Shown: positions 32,569-42,321, counted from the first letter of the stretch. The stretch is 55,012 nucleotides of DNA from an uncultured Dysosmobacter sp. (GCF_947631635.1 NZ_CANRMB010000023.1:1-55012), one strand, 5' to 3'. Numbers and translations: made by a program. The notes: a model not told the origin generated them from the letters alone.

Positions 32569-33711
32569 TCAATTCCCTAGGACGATCTGCCGGGCCGCCT
32601 GGTCCGCCGCCAAAATCTCCTCCAGTGTGGGGTTTTGCACCACGGGCACCGCCGCCCGGGCCTTCTCCACCAGCCGGGGGATGTCGTGGAAGCCCACGCG
32701 GTCCGCCAGGAACAGTCGGACCGCCTCCTCGTTGGCGCCATTTAGAATGGCGCAGGCGGTGCCGCCCTGGGTGGCCGCCTCCTCCGCCAGACGCAGGCAC
32801 GGGAAGGCCTCCCGGTCCGGCGCATCAAAGGTCAGGGGCGGGCAGGACAGCAGGTCCAGCGGCTCCGCGGGGTTCTCGCCCCGCTCCGGATAGGTCATGG
32901 CGTAGCGGATGGGCAGGCGCATATCCGGCGTGCCCAGCTGGGCCAGCACCGCGCCGTCCCGGTACTCCACCAGGGAGTGGACGATGCTCTGCCGGTGGAT
33001 CACCACCCGCACCTGCTCCAGCGGCAGGCGGTACAGCCGCATGGCCTCGATGACCTCCAGGCCCTTGTTCATCAGGGTCGCGCAGTCGATGGTGATCTTG
33101 GGGCCCATCTTCCAGTTGGGGTGCTTCAAAGCGTCCGCCTTTGTCATTCTGCCCACTTCATCGAACCGCATACCGTAAAATGGCCCGCCGGAGCAGGTCA
33201 GGATCAGGCGCTTGATCTCCCGGCGGTCCGTACAGCCCTGGACGCACTGGAAGATGGCGGAGTGCTCGGAGTCCACCGGCACGATCTCCGCCCCGCATGT
33301 ATCCGCCGCGTCCATCACCAGCTGTCCGGCGCAGACCAGGGTCTCTTTATTGGCCAGGGCGATCCGCTTTTTCTCCCGAATGGCGGCCAGGGTCGGCTTT
33401 AGTCCCACCATGCCAACCACAGCGGTGACCACCGTGTCAACTTCGGGGACTGTCGCCGCCTCTTCCAGGGCCGCAAAGCCGCCCAGCACCGTTGTATCCG
33501 TGTCCGCCAGGCGCACGGCAAGGTCCCTTGCCGCCGCCTCATCGGTCAGCACGGCCAGCCGGGGCTTGAACTGCCGCGCCTGTGCCTCCATGCGCTCCAC
33601 ACTGGAATTTGCCGTAAGGGCCGCCACCCGCAGGCCCATCTGCTCCGCCACGTCCAGGGTCTGACGGCCGACGGAGCCGGTGGAGCCAAGTATCGAAATT
33701 GTATTCGTCAT
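32569..33711 (-). CDS. dxr: 1-deoxy-D-xylulose 5-phosphate reductoisomerase
   Basis: The 380-residue Dxr makes MEP from DXP with NADPH, the committed MEP-pathway step. Seen are the Rossmann GSTGSVG (9-15), LANKETLV (about 119), the metal-binding VDSEHSAIFQ (about 147) and the CATLMNKGLEV segment (about 210). The gene is 18 bp upstream of rseP and 9 bp from cdsA. Confidence 0.97.
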   Translation of the reverse strand: MTNTISILGSTGSVGRQTLDVAEQMGLRVAALTANSSVERMEAQARQFKPRLAVLTDEAAARDLAVRLADTDTTVLGGFAALEEAATVPEVDTVVTAVVGMVGLKPTLAAIREKKRIALANKETLVCAGQLVMDAADTCGAEIVPVDSEHSAIFQCVQGCTDRREIKRLILTCSGGPFYGMRFDEVGRMTKADALKHPNWKMGPKITIDCATLMNKGLEVIEAMRLYRLPLEQVRVVIHRQSIVHSLVEYRDGAVLAQLGTPDMRLPIRYAMTYPERGENPAEPLDLLSCPPLTFDAPDREAFPCLRLAEEAATQGGTACAILNGANEEAVRLFLADRVGFHDIPRLVEKARAAVPVVQNPTLEEILAADQAARQIVLGN

Positions 33712-33720
33712 AACACCAAC

Positions 33721-34518
33721 TTATTTCACAAAGCTTAAAACGATCTCAATGACCGGCGTTACGAACAGCACGCTGTCGAACCGGTCCAGCACACCGCCGT
33801 GCTCCAGGAACAGATGGCCGTAGTCCTTGATGCCGAATTCCCGCTTGATGAGGGAAAAGCTCAAATCACCCAGCTGGGCCACCATGCCGCACAGCAGCGC
33901 CAGGATGACCATAGGGCCATAGCCGATGCTGCCGCCGAACCAGCGGTCCATCACAAAGGCGAAAAGCAGGCCGCAGACCACATTGCCCAAAAGCCCGCCG
34001 ATGGAACCCTCGATGGTCTTTTTCGGACTGACCTTCGGTGCCAGCTTGTGTTTGCCCAAAGTCAGTCCGGCAAAGTAGGCAAAGGTGTCGCAGGCGAAGC
34101 TCAAAATAAAGGGCAGCAGCAGATAGGCCCGGTGGACACCAGAGGCCTCCATGCGTAAAAACGCGGAGAAGGACCAGCCGATGGCGATGCCGCCGAACAG
34201 CCCCGCCATGATCTGGGCGAACTTCACCTCGCCCGCCTTCACGATGGCGTAGCCGAAGAACAGCACTGTTGCAAAAACAAACAACAGTTCCATATGATCT
34301 GGGCAGACATAGTATCCCTCTACGGTAAGTATCGCGCATACACCGCCGAGTTCTGTCACTCCGCTGCGTTTCACACCACTGACACACCGCTCCAATTCCG
34401 TAGCGCCGATAAACGCCAGCAGGATCAGCGCAATCGTCATCACTTGGATCGGCGCCCAAAGCACCACCCACACCAGCACTGGAACACCGATGACAGCCAC
34501 CAAAATTCTCGATTTCAT
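33721..34518 (-). CDS. cdsA: Phosphatidate cytidylyltransferase CdsA
   Basis: The 265-residue integral membrane enzyme makes CDP-diacylglycerol from phosphatidate and CTP. It has about eight hydrophobic segments and the C-terminal signature beginning CDTFAYFAG and including KVSPKKTIEGSIGG. It is 25 bp downstream of uppS and ahead of dxr. Confidence 0.95.
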   Translation of the reverse strand: MKSRILVAVIGVPVLVWVVLWAPIQVMTIALILLAFIGATELERCVSGVKRSGVTELGGVCAILTVEGYYVCPDHMELLFVFATVLFFGYAIVKAGEVKFAQIMAGLFGGIAIGWSFSAFLRMEASGVHRAYLLLPFILSFACDTFAYFAGLTLGKHKLAPKVSPKKTIEGSIGGLLGNVVCGLLFAFVMDRWFGGSIGYGPMVILALLCGMVAQLGDLSFSLIKREFGIKDYGHLFLEHGGVLDRFDSVLFVTPVIEIVLSFVK

Positions 34519-34543
34519 AAATCGCCCTCTTTTCTATAAAGGC

Positions 34544-35278
34544 TTATTTCTTTACGCCGCCGAAACGACGGTCTCTTCCCTGATAGGCCGCGATGGCGCG
34601 ATCCAGCTCCGCCTCGTCAAAGTCCGGCCACAGCACATCCGTGAAATAGAACTCCGAATAGGCGCACTGCCACAACAGAAAGTTGCTCAGCCGCAGCTCT
34701 CCGCTGGGGCGGATGATCAGCTCCGGGTCCGGGATGCCCTTGGAATCCAGATAGCCGGAGAACATGGCGTCATCCAGCTCCTCTGGCCGCCTCTCCCCTG
34801 CCGCGCAGTCCGCGGCAAACCGCCGCACCGCCCGCAGGATCTCATCCCGGCCGCCGTAGTTCAAACAGACGTTGGCCTGAAAATCGTCGGCGGACAGGTG
34901 CTCCGTGATCTCGTCCGTCTCCCGGGCCAGCGCCCGCAGCTCCGGGGAGATGGGCGTCATGTCCCCGAAAAAGTGGAGCCGGATGTGGTCCCGCTCCATG
35001 GTGTCCACCGCCTCCAGCAGATACTTTTTCAAGAGGGTCATGATGGCCCCCACCTCATCGGCGGAGCGCTTCCAGTTTTCCGTGGAAAAGGCGTACACCG
35101 TCAGATACTGCACACCGATATTCTTGCAGTATGTGGCGATGCGGCGGAAGGTCTCGGCTCCCGCCTTGTGACCGGCAGTCCGGGGCAGGCCCCGGCGTGT
35201 GGCCCAGCGGCCGTTGCCGTCCATGATGATGGCGATATGGCGGGGCGGGTCCTGTACCCGCCCGTTCTCATTTGACAT
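34544..35278 (-). CDS. uppS: Isoprenyl transferase (undecaprenyl diphosphate synthase)
   Basis: The 244-residue cis-prenyltransferase makes the C55 lipid carrier for wall synthesis. It has IIMDGNGRWA with the catalytic aspartate near residue 20, and the RPSGELRLSNFLLWQ segment near 195. It starts 24 bp after the CatA-like gene and takes IPP made through IspG and Dxr of this cluster. Confidence 0.97.
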   Translation of the reverse strand: MSNENGRVQDPPRHIAIIMDGNGRWATRRGLPRTAGHKAGAETFRRIATYCKNIGVQYLTVYAFSTENWKRSADEVGAIMTLLKKYLLEAVDTMERDHIRLHFFGDMTPISPELRALARETDEITEHLSADDFQANVCLNYGGRDEILRAVRRFAADCAAGERRPEELDDAMFSGYLDSKGIPDPELIIRPSGELRLSNFLLWQCAYSEFYFTDVLWPDFDEAELDRAIAAYQGRDRRFGGVKK

Positions 35279-35302
35279 GGCTTCTCTCCTTCCGGTGGGC
35301 GC

Positions 35303-35923
35303 TCATGCCCTCCCGGTCTCACGGACAGCCTCCTGAAGCCGCTCCAAAAAGGCGCAGGCCTCCAGACCGTCCATCTGTACATGGTGGAATTGGAAGGACA
35401 GCGGCAGCAGTGCCCTGCCGTTTTCCTCCCGGTATTTGCTCCAGATCAGAAAGGGGTTGTTAAAGATGCCGGAATACATGTTCGCCGCGCCGTCGATCTC
35501 ATACCGGACCAGACTGGAGGTGCCCACCATCATGCGGCCAGGCAGCTCGTGGTCCACGCATGTTTGGCGCACCCGCTCCGTCAGCTCCAGATATGTCCGG
35601 CTGAAGGTCTCCAGGTCCGGCGAACAGGGCAGGTCACAGGAGCTGAGGCCGCCCTTTTGGTTCGCCACGATCACGCTGACGCCCAGGCGGTCATATTGGA
35701 TCAGCTTCTCTCCCACCGGCAGCAGGTAAAACTCCGGCGTGGCCTCCGCCGCCTGAGCGACGCACCAGCACAGCAGCATATTCAGCTTGTATCCCTGGTC
35801 CTTCCGCCGCAGCAGCGGCGTGATGTCCAGGGTCTTGAACAGGGTGACCATCGGCATGGGCGCGCTGTGATAGAGCGCCCAGCTGTCCGCCCGGCCGGTC
35901 TCCCGTGGGTCCACCTCCCGCAT
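35303..35923 (-). CDS. CatA-type chloramphenicol acetyltransferase-like protein
   Basis: The 206-residue protein has the fold signature of type A chloramphenicol acetyltransferases: the IFNNPFLIWSKY segment, PLSFQFHHVQMDG with the catalytic HHxxxDG histidine near the C-terminus, and an N-terminal region of matching length. It uses acetyl-CoA and forms trimers in that family. A start at 35923 has GGAAGGAGG upstream; the frame is open to 35962 (GTG). It stands between frr and uppS, an unusual place. Chromosomal homologues are often not resistance genes, so activity on chloramphenicol is not implied. Confidence 0.8.
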   Translation of the reverse strand: MREVDPRETGRADSWALYHSAPMPMVTLFKTLDITPLLRRKDQGYKLNMLLCWCVAQAAEATPEFYLLPVGEKLIQYDRLGVSVIVANQKGGLSSCDLPCSPDLETFSRTYLELTERVRQTCVDHELPGRMMVGTSSLVRYEIDGAANMYSGIFNNPFLIWSKYREENGRALLPLSFQFHHVQMDGLEACAFLERLQEAVRETGRA

Positions 35924-35952
35924 CTTCTCCTCCTTCCCTAAAACGAACCAAT

Positions 35953-35974
35953 GGGCCGGCACAGAGACCGGCCC
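35953..35974 (-). terminator. GC-rich hairpin between frr and the CatA-like gene
   Basis: GGGCCGG pairs with CCGGCCC across an 8-base loop; on the minus strand it is followed by ATTGGTTCGTTTTA. It could be a partial terminator or attenuator that separates the acyltransferase gene from frr. Confidence 0.45.
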
Positions 35975-36057
35975 TCGGCTTGATCAAAATGTTTTTGCGC
36001 AGCAGATGCTCATTCAATCGCGCTGAAAGTCTCCTGGTCCTCCTATGGGAACAGGGC

Positions 36058-36615
36058 TCAGACCGCCAGCAGTTCCTTTTCCTTTTTCGCCAGAAGCTCG
36101 TCGATTTTCTTGCAGCTGTCATCGGTCAGCTTCTGGAGGTCCTTCTCCGCCATCTTCATCTCGTCCTCAGTGATCTCGGACTTCTTCTCCTGCTTCTTGA
36201 AATGGTCCATGGCGTCCCGGCGGATATTGCGGACAGCCACCTTGCCGGCCTCGGCGTACTTGCGGATCTGCTTCACCAGCTCCTTGCGGCGCTCCTCCGT
36301 CAGCTGGGGGAACGTCAGGCGGATGCAGCGGCCGTCATTCTGGGGATTGATGCCCAGGTCGGAGTTCTGGATGGCCTTTTCGATGGTTTTCAGGGCCTTG
36401 CTGTCCCAGGGGGAGATCACCAGCGCCCGGGGATCGGGAGAGGAGATGGCCGCGATCTGCTGGATGGGGGTGGGGCTGCCGTAGTAGTCCACCATGATGC
36501 GGTCCAGCACGGCGGCGTTGGCCCGGCCCGCCCGCACGGAGGCAAAGTCGGCGGCAACGGAGTCGATGCTCTTCTTCATTTTGTCCTCGTATACCTTGTA
36601 TTCATCCTTCAACAT
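36058..36615 (-). CDS. frr: Ribosome recycling factor
   Basis: The 185-residue RRF has the expected length and motifs: RAGRANAAVLDRIMVDYYG (about 30), the IQNSDLGINPQNDG segment (about 85) and RLTFPQLTEERRKEL (about 103). With EF-G it splits post-termination ribosomes. It follows pyrH, the usual order. Confidence 0.98.
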   Translation of the reverse strand: MLKDEYKVYEDKMKKSIDSVAADFASVRAGRANAAVLDRIMVDYYGSPTPIQQIAAISSPDPRALVISPWDSKALKTIEKAIQNSDLGINPQNDGRCIRLTFPQLTEERRKELVKQIRKYAEAGKVAVRNIRRDAMDHFKKQEKKSEITEDEMKMAEKDLQKLTDDSCKKIDELLAKKEKELLAV

Positions 36616-36667
36616 AAATAGGTCCTTCCTTTCACAGTTCTGTTATGGGAGGCGCACAAGCGCGTTC

Positions 36668-37384
36668 TTATTCCTTGACGATGGTGCCGACCTTCTCGCC
36701 GCACAGGGCCCGGATGATGTTGCGGGGGTCCTTCAGGGCGAATAGCAGCACGGGGATGTGGTTGTCCATGGACAGGGACGTAGCGGTGGAATCCATGACC
36801 ATCAGGTGCTGGGCCAGCACGTCGTCGTAGCTGATGGTGTCGTATTTCACGGCGTTGGGGTCCTTCACCGGGTCGGCGGTGTACACACCGTCCACGTTCT
36901 TGGCAAGGAGGATGACGTCGGCGTTGATCTCAGCCGCCCGCAGGACAGCCGCCGTGTCCGTGGAGAAGAAGGGGTTGCCGGTGCCGGCGCCGAAGATGAC
37001 CACCCTGCCCTTTTCCAGGTGCCGGATGGCCCGGGAGCGGATGTACGGCTCCGCGATGGCCCGCATCTCGATGGCCGTCTGCACCCGGACGGGGATGCCC
37101 TTCTGCTCGCACACATCGGCCACCGCCAGGCAGTTCATCACCGTGGCCAGCATGCCCATGTGGTCGGCCCGGGTGCGCTCCATCTTGCCTCCGCTGTTCT
37201 TGGCACCGCGCCAGAAATTGCCGCCGCCCACCACCAGGCCCACCTGGACGCCCATATCCAGGCACTCCTTGATGACGTCGCACACACTGCCGATCATCTC
37301 AAAATCCAGGCCGGTGCCTTTGCCGCCGGCCAGGGCCTCGCCGCTGATCTTCAGCAGGACCCGCTTATAAACAGGTTTCGCCAT
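36668..37384 (-). CDS. pyrH: Uridylate kinase
   Basis: The 238-residue PyrH phosphorylates UMP to UDP. It has the amino-acid-kinase N-terminus [18 protein letters not shown] (about 55) and [16 protein letters not shown] (about 130). It is the first gene of the run to polC. A plain GGAGG lies 12 bases before the start; no clear promoter was fixed. Confidence 0.98.
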   Translation of the reverse strand: MAKPVYKRVLLKISGEALAGGKGTGLDFEMIGSVCDVIKECLDMGVQVGLVVGGGNFWRGAKNSGGKMERTRADHMGMLATVMNCLAVADVCEQKGIPVRVQTAIEMRAIAEPYIRSRAIRHLEKGRVVIFGAGTGNPFFSTDTAAVLRAAEINADVILLAKNVDGVYTADPVKDPNAVKYDTISYDDVLAQHLMVMDSTATSLSMDNHIPVLLFALKDPRNIIRALCGEKVGTIVKE

Positions 37385-37595
37385 TTTGAAAAACCTCCAT
37401 CTTATGCTTGCAGATCATATGGGTTTATTTTATCGTATTTTTTGAGATTTGCATAGGGGGTAGACAAGATTTTCCCGAAAAAAAGCGGGCGCTGTCCATT
37501 CCCGCTGGCAGAGGGCTTTTCCTGTGCTGTGAACCATTTCCCTACAAAATGCCCGCAAATCCGCCGCCGCAACCGATATTTGACATGCGGGTGGT

Positions 37596-37615
37596 AGATT
37601 TTCGCCTGGAAATCT
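37596..37615. promoter_or_regulatory. Inverted repeat before the HTH regulator gene
   Basis: AGATTT (37596-37601), 8 bases, AAATCT (37610-37615). TGACA at 37581 and TGTCA at 37615-37619 extend the symmetry loosely. It lies about 35 bp before the start of an HTH protein and could be its own operator. Confidence 0.35.
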
Positions 37616-37649
37616 GTCATACTGTTGCCTGAAAAGGAGGTGTCCGCCC

Positions 37650-39254
37650 ATGACCTTGGGACAGCGGATCAGCCAATATCGAAAGGGACTGGGGATCTCC
37701 CAGGAGGAATTGGGGGCGCGTCTGGGCGTCAGCCGCCAGGCGGTCAGCAAATGGGAGACCGGCGCGGCGGCGCCGGATATGAACAACCTGATGGCGCTGG
37801 CGCGGGAATTCAATATTTCCTTGGCGGAGCTGACGGAGACACCGGATGAACCGGTTTCCAAAGCCAGGGAAGATGCGGCGGACGTTCCGGAGCCCACACC
37901 GCGCCAATCCTCCGGCTCCCACCGTTCTTTCCGGTCGATGGTCTGCGCTGTTTCGGCGGTGTTCCTGCTTTTGGCAGTGGCAGTGGCATTTTTCTATGAC
38001 TGGACCATAGCGGCCGTTCCAGGTAAAGACGCCCTTGTGGATGCCGTTACAGCCACTTTTGATGAGCCGCCCACCCGCTACCCCGCCACAGACTTCGCCC
38101 TGCTCTGGACCAACAGCGACGGGAACGAGGAATTTCTGGAGCTGGGGGCACAAGAGGACTTCTTTCCCTTCGGAACTTCTCTGGAGCTGACCGCGCCGGA
38201 GGAGGTCCTGGACACAGACTTCCACCTGACGGTCCTACACAACGCTGTCTGCGGCGCCATCAACCTCTCCTATCTGCATACGGAGCAAGACCTGGAAATG
38301 GACCCGGCGTCCGTGGAGTGTGAATCCGTCATCCGTCTGTCCACCATCGCCCCAAGCGTCCATACCCCCCAGTGGATTCACGTGGGCAGCACCAAGGCCG
38401 ACGTGGTGAAAGCCTACGGCGACGAACTGGTGTACTGTTTGAAGGAAGAGGGCGGCTATACCCTGGTGCCTCACGATTATTACTATATCTACCAGCCGAA
38501 ATCCGCCTTTTCCCTCTATCTGGCCATCTATATGCGGGACGGCCTGGTGGCCGGACTGCTGATGGAGGATCTGATCGACGCCGGGAACGAATTCTTTCTG
38601 CCCAACAATGTCTCCCGCTTCCCCACCATCAGCGGCGAGCCGGACTTCTCCCAGCGGCAGGAGCCAGAGCGGGAGGACATAGACGACACCCGGAGGGTCT
38701 ACATCGCCTGGAATCAGCTGGTGACCAACAACAATCTCTCCGCCGAGGAGCGGTACGCTTATCGCAGGGATGCATTTAGCCTTTTGCCAGATATGGACTG
38801 GGGCGAACTCAAAAAAATGGGGCATACGAATCAGGATGACGATACACCGTCCGCCTTTATGTGGTGGCTGTCCAGTCAAGATGACTACTCTTACTCTGAA
38901 ATCCTTTGGATTCAGATGGGGTGTACCGCAAGAGGATTGGATGGTGCGTATTCCGAATCTTACAGCAACATCCTCTCCAGCACATTCTTCTATAATCCGG
39001 TTGTATTTGCAAAGGCACTGACAGCAGACGGCGTGGACGAGGAGGTAAAATGGCACGCCATCTGCTCCACCGCTTATGATGCGGAGCTGTACCCCGTGGA
39101 GCTGCAAACCGCCCTGGACACGCTGGACGCCGCCATAGACGGCGGCAGCTTCACGGAGGTGGAACTGGGCTGGGCAAAGCTGCTGCGGCTTTATCTCGTG
39201 ACCCCCATCAACGAGCGGAACGAGCTGCCCAAGGCCCCGGCGGAACTGATATGA
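37650..39254 (+). CDS. Membrane-anchored XRE-family regulator with large extracellular domain
   Basis: The 534-residue protein starts with a Cro/C1-type helix-turn-helix (residues 5-60; SQEELGARLGVSRQAVSKWE), then a short Pro-rich linker, one transmembrane helix (about 98-116) and about 415 residues predicted outside the cell. The outer part has no family I recognise; it contains many aromatic and acidic residues. Such proteins act as one-component sensors that bind DNA inside and sense a signal outside. It is divergent from pyrH and monocistronic, with a terminator at 39254-39285. GGAGGTG precedes the start. Confidence 0.8.
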   Translation: MTLGQRISQYRKGLGISQEELGARLGVSRQAVSKWETGAAAPDMNNLMALAREFNISLAELTETPDEPVSKAREDAADVPEPTPRQSSGSHRSFRSMVCAVSAVFLLLAVAVAFFYDWTIAAVPGKDALVDAVTATFDEPPTRYPATDFALLWTNSDGNEEFLELGAQEDFFPFGTSLELTAPEEVLDTDFHLTVLHNAVCGAINLSYLHTEQDLEMDPASVECESVIRLSTIAPSVHTPQWIHVGSTKADVVKAYGDELVYCLKEEGGYTLVPHDYYYIYQPKSAFSLYLAIYMRDGLVAGLLMEDLIDAGNEFFLPNNVSRFPTISGEPDFSQRQEPEREDIDDTRRVYIAWNQLVTNNNLSAEERYAYRRDAFSLLPDMDWGELKKMGHTNQDDDTPSAFMWWLSSQDDYSYSEILWIQMGCTARGLDGAYSESYSNILSSTFFYNPVVFAKALTADGVDEEVKWHAICSTAYDAELYPVELQTALDTLDAAIDGGSFTEVELGWAKLLRLYLVTPINERNELPKAPAELI

Positions 39255-39285
39255 AAAAAGGAACGGCTTTCGCCGTTCCTTTTTT
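39254..39285. terminator. Bidirectional terminator between the HTH gene and ysxC
   Basis: A 14-bp stem AAAAAAGGAACGGC with its complement around TTTC; A- and T-tracts on both sides serve convergent genes ending at 39254 (plus) and 39293 (minus). Confidence 0.92.
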
Positions 39286-39292
39286 ATCGGTC

Positions 39293-39889
39293 TTATCGCT
39301 CGCAGGCCGCGTTCAGCAGGCCGATCAGCTCTTCCTTCCCCGTCCCCTTTTCCGCGGAGAAGGGCACCAGGACATCCGCCTCCGCCAGCTCCAATGTCTC
39401 CCGGATCAGGGCCAGGGCAGGCTCCACCTGACTGCGTTTCAGCTTGTCCAGCTTGTTGGCCACCACGATCTCCGGACAGCCGGTCTCCCGAAACCAGGTG
39501 TGCATGGTCACATCGTCCGCCGTGGGCTTGTGGCGGATGTCCACGATCAGAACGCCGGCGGTGATGATCTGGGCCTCATCCTGGAAATAGCTCTCCATCA
39601 GGCGGCCCCACCGCTCCTTTTCGGCCCGGCTGACCTTGGCGTAGCCATAACCCGGCAGATCTACCAGATAGGCGCCCCTGTCCACCAGAAAATAGTTGAT
39701 CTGGGTGGTCTTCCCAGGGGACGCGCCCACATAGGCCAGGTTCTTCCGCCCCACCAGACGGTTGATGACGGAGGATTTACCCACGTTGGAGCGGCCCGCG
39801 AAGGCGAACTGGGGCAGGCCGTCCCGCAGGAACTGGGTCCGTGCGGCGGCGGAGCGGATGAACTCCACCTTTGCAAAATTCAAAGCCAT
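39293..39889 (-). CDS. ysxC: Ribosome biogenesis GTP-binding protein YsxC/EngB
   Basis: The 198-residue GTPase has G1 GRSNVGKSS (about 30), G3 DLPGYG, G4 NKLDK and G5-like SAEKG. It helps assemble the 50S subunit. The frame is open upstream to 40003 through lon, but the family start is the ATG at 39889. It follows lon by 11 bp as in other Clostridia. Confidence 0.95.
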   Translation of the reverse strand: MALNFAKVEFIRSAAARTQFLRDGLPQFAFAGRSNVGKSSVINRLVGRKNLAYVGASPGKTTQINYFLVDRGAYLVDLPGYGYAKVSRAEKERWGRLMESYFQDEAQIITAGVLIVDIRHKPTADDVTMHTWFRETGCPEIVVANKLDKLKRSQVEPALALIRETLELAEADVLVPFSAEKGTGKEELIGLLNAACER

Positions 39890-39900
39890 GATCTGCTCCT

Positions 39901-42321
39901 TTACTGCCGCAGGGCGGTATCGTTCACCGCCTCCCGGCTCTTGGGCGCAAAGGCGGCCACATGGGGGGCCACCTCCTCCCGGACGGGGTCGGCCTCCGGG
40001 CACAGGGCCGCGGCAAATACCTCGTCCACCGTGCCGACAGGCACAAAGCGCAGGGCGGCCCGCACGGTCTGGTCGATCTCCTCCAGGTCCCGCATATTGT
40101 CCCTGGGGATCAGGACCGTGCCGATGTGGTTGCGCAGCGCAGCCATGGTCTTTTCCTTCAAACCGCCGATGGGCAGCACCCGCCCCCGTAAAGTAACTTC
40201 ACCTGTCATCGATACGCCTGCCTTGATTCTCCTGCCTGTCAGGGCAGAGAGCATGGCGGTGGTCACGGCAATACCTGCGGAGGGGCCGTCCTTGGGCACC
40301 GCGCCCTCCGGGAAGTGGACATGGATGTCCTTCGTCTTGTAGAAGTCCGCTTCAATACCCAGCACCGCCGCCCGGCTCCGCAGACAGCTCAGCGCCGCCT
40401 GGGCAGATTCCTTCATGACATCTCCCAGATTGCCGGTCAGCTCCAGCTTGCCGGAGCCTTCCATGACATTGACCTCGACCTCCAGGATCTCGCCGCCGGC
40501 TTCGGTCCAGGCCAGGCCGTTCACCACGCCGATCTCCTCCTTCTCCGTGTGGAGCGCAGGGGGATACGGCTGGCAGTCCAGCAGCTTCGGCAGGTCCTTC
40601 TCTATGATGGTAATACGCTTTACATTGCCTGTCAGCAGGCGCATATCCGCCTTCCGGCAGATGGCCGCCAGCCGTCGTTCCAGCAGGCGGACGCCGGACT
40701 CCCGGGTGTAGTCCCGGATGATGGCCCGCAGCACATCGTCGCTCATCCGCAGGGCGCCCTTTTTGACGCCGTGCTCCTCCATCTGCTTGGGAAGCAGATG
40801 GAGCCTGGCGATCTGCACCTTCTCCTCGTCGGTATAGCTGGAGAGCTGGATGATCTCCATGCGGTCCAGCAGGGGCCGGGGAATGGTGTCTGTGGTGTTG
40901 GCGGTGGTGATGAACATCGCCTTGGAGAGATCCACGGGGATCTCCAGGAAGTGGTCCCGGAAGGCATAATTCTGCTCGCTGTCCAGCACTTCCAGCAGGG
41001 CGGAGGCCGGGTCGCCCCGGTAGTCGCTGCCCAGCTTGTCGATCTCATCCAGCAGGAGCAGCGGATTCATGGAGCCGCTGCGGCTGATGGCCTCGATGAT
41101 CCGGCCGGGCATGGAGCCTATGTAGGTCTTGCGGTGGCCCCGGATGTCCGCCTCGTCCCGGACGCCGCCCAGGGAGATCCGGGCCAGCTTCCGGTTCAGC
41201 GCCTTGGCGACGCTGATGGCAATGGAGGTCTTTCCCACGCCGGGAGGGCCAACCAGGCAGATGATCTGCCCCTTGGCCGACGGATTCATCTGCCGGACGG
41301 CGATGGTCTCCAAAATGCGTTCCTTCACCTTTTCCAGGCCAAAGTGGTCTTTTTCCAGCACCTTGCGGGCCGCATCCACGCTGACCCGTTCTTTTGTGGT
41401 GACGTTCCAGGGCATTTCCAGGCACACATCCAGATAGTTCCGGATGACAGCTCCCTCGGCGCTGCCGAAGGGCTGCTTGGCCAGCTTGTGCACCTCCTTC
41501 AAGAGGTGCTTCTCCGTATCCTCGTCCAGCGCCAGTCCGGTGATCTTCTGGCGGTAGGTCTCGATCTCGTCGTCCGCGTCCCCCGCCTCTCCCAGCTCGT
41601 TTTGCAGAACGCGGATCTGGGTCCGCAGGATCTGGTCCCGCTGGGATTGGGCCAGCTGGTCCCGGATCTTGCCCTCCATCTCATGCTCAAAGCTCAGGAC
41701 GTTGCACTCCCGGGCCAGAAAGCCATTCAGCTTCCGCAGACGGACAAAGGGAGCCATCTCCTCCAGGATCTCCTGCTTGTCGTCATACCGCAGGGCGATA
41801 TTCTGGGCGATGTAATCCGCCAGATAGCCCACGTCCCGGCAGTCCATGACGGTGGTGATGACCTCCTCCGCCATATTGCCGGCCAGTCCGGCATACTCGC
41901 TGACCAGGTTCCAGGTCTGCCGGAGCAGCGCCTCCGTGCGGGGACTGCGCTGGAAGGCCTCCGAGGGCGTCTCCTCCTCCATCAACTCCACGTTGGCCTG
42001 GAGGAAGGGCTCGGTCTGCCACAGGCGGCGCAGGCGCGCCCGGCGGCGGCCCTCCACCACACAGCGGACGGAATTTTTGGAGAGCCGCAAAATCTGGGAG
42101 ATATGGGACAGAGTCCCCACCTGATACAGGTCCTTCTCCCCCGGCGCGTTGACGCCGATCTCCCGCTGCGCCACCAGGAAGATGTCCTGGTCCGCCTCCA
42201 TGGCCCGCTCCAGGGCAGTGATGGAGATGCGGCGCTCCACGTCGAAGGTCAGGCTCATATGTGGGAAAACCGTCAGGCCCCGGAGGGCCAGAACGGGAAT
42301 ATTCAAAGTCGTCGGTTCCAT
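39901..42321 (-). CDS. lon: ATP-dependent protease Lon
   Basis: The 806-residue LonA has an N-terminal substrate domain (1-200), an AAA+ module with Walker A GPPGVGKT (358-365) and Walker B LLLLDEIDK (about 425), and a C-terminal protease domain with the Ser-Lys dyad Ser681 in DGPSAG and Lys722 in GGLKEK. It degrades misfolded and regulatory proteins. It follows clpX by 65 bp; a GC-rich imperfect hairpin occurs in that gap. Confidence 0.97.
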   Translation of the reverse strand: MEPTTLNIPVLALRGLTVFPHMSLTFDVERRISITALERAMEADQDIFLVAQREIGVNAPGEKDLYQVGTLSHISQILRLSKNSVRCVVEGRRRARLRRLWQTEPFLQANVELMEEETPSEAFQRSPRTEALLRQTWNLVSEYAGLAGNMAEEVITTVMDCRDVGYLADYIAQNIALRYDDKQEILEEMAPFVRLRKLNGFLARECNVLSFEHEMEGKIRDQLAQSQRDQILRTQIRVLQNELGEAGDADDEIETYRQKITGLALDEDTEKHLLKEVHKLAKQPFGSAEGAVIRNYLDVCLEMPWNVTTKERVSVDAARKVLEKDHFGLEKVKERILETIAVRQMNPSAKGQIICLVGPPGVGKTSIAISVAKALNRKLARISLGGVRDEADIRGHRKTYIGSMPGRIIEAISRSGSMNPLLLLDEIDKLGSDYRGDPASALLEVLDSEQNYAFRDHFLEIPVDLSKAMFITTANTTDTIPRPLLDRMEIIQLSSYTDEEKVQIARLHLLPKQMEEHGVKKGALRMSDDVLRAIIRDYTRESGVRLLERRLAAICRKADMRLLTGNVKRITIIEKDLPKLLDCQPYPPALHTEKEEIGVVNGLAWTEAGGEILEVEVNVMEGSGKLELTGNLGDVMKESAQAALSCLRSRAAVLGIEADFYKTKDIHVHFPEGAVPKDGPSAGIAVTTAMLSALTGRRIKAGVSMTGEVTLRGRVLPIGGLKEKTMAALRNHIGTVLIPRDNMRDLEEIDQTVRAALRFVPVGTVDEVFAAALCPEADPVREEVAPHVAAFAPKSREAVNDTALRQ

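Noticed and set aside
35303..35923. Calling this a chloramphenicol resistance gene
   Set aside because: Only the fold and active-site motif support it; it sits in a core operon, and many such homologues have no resistance activity.
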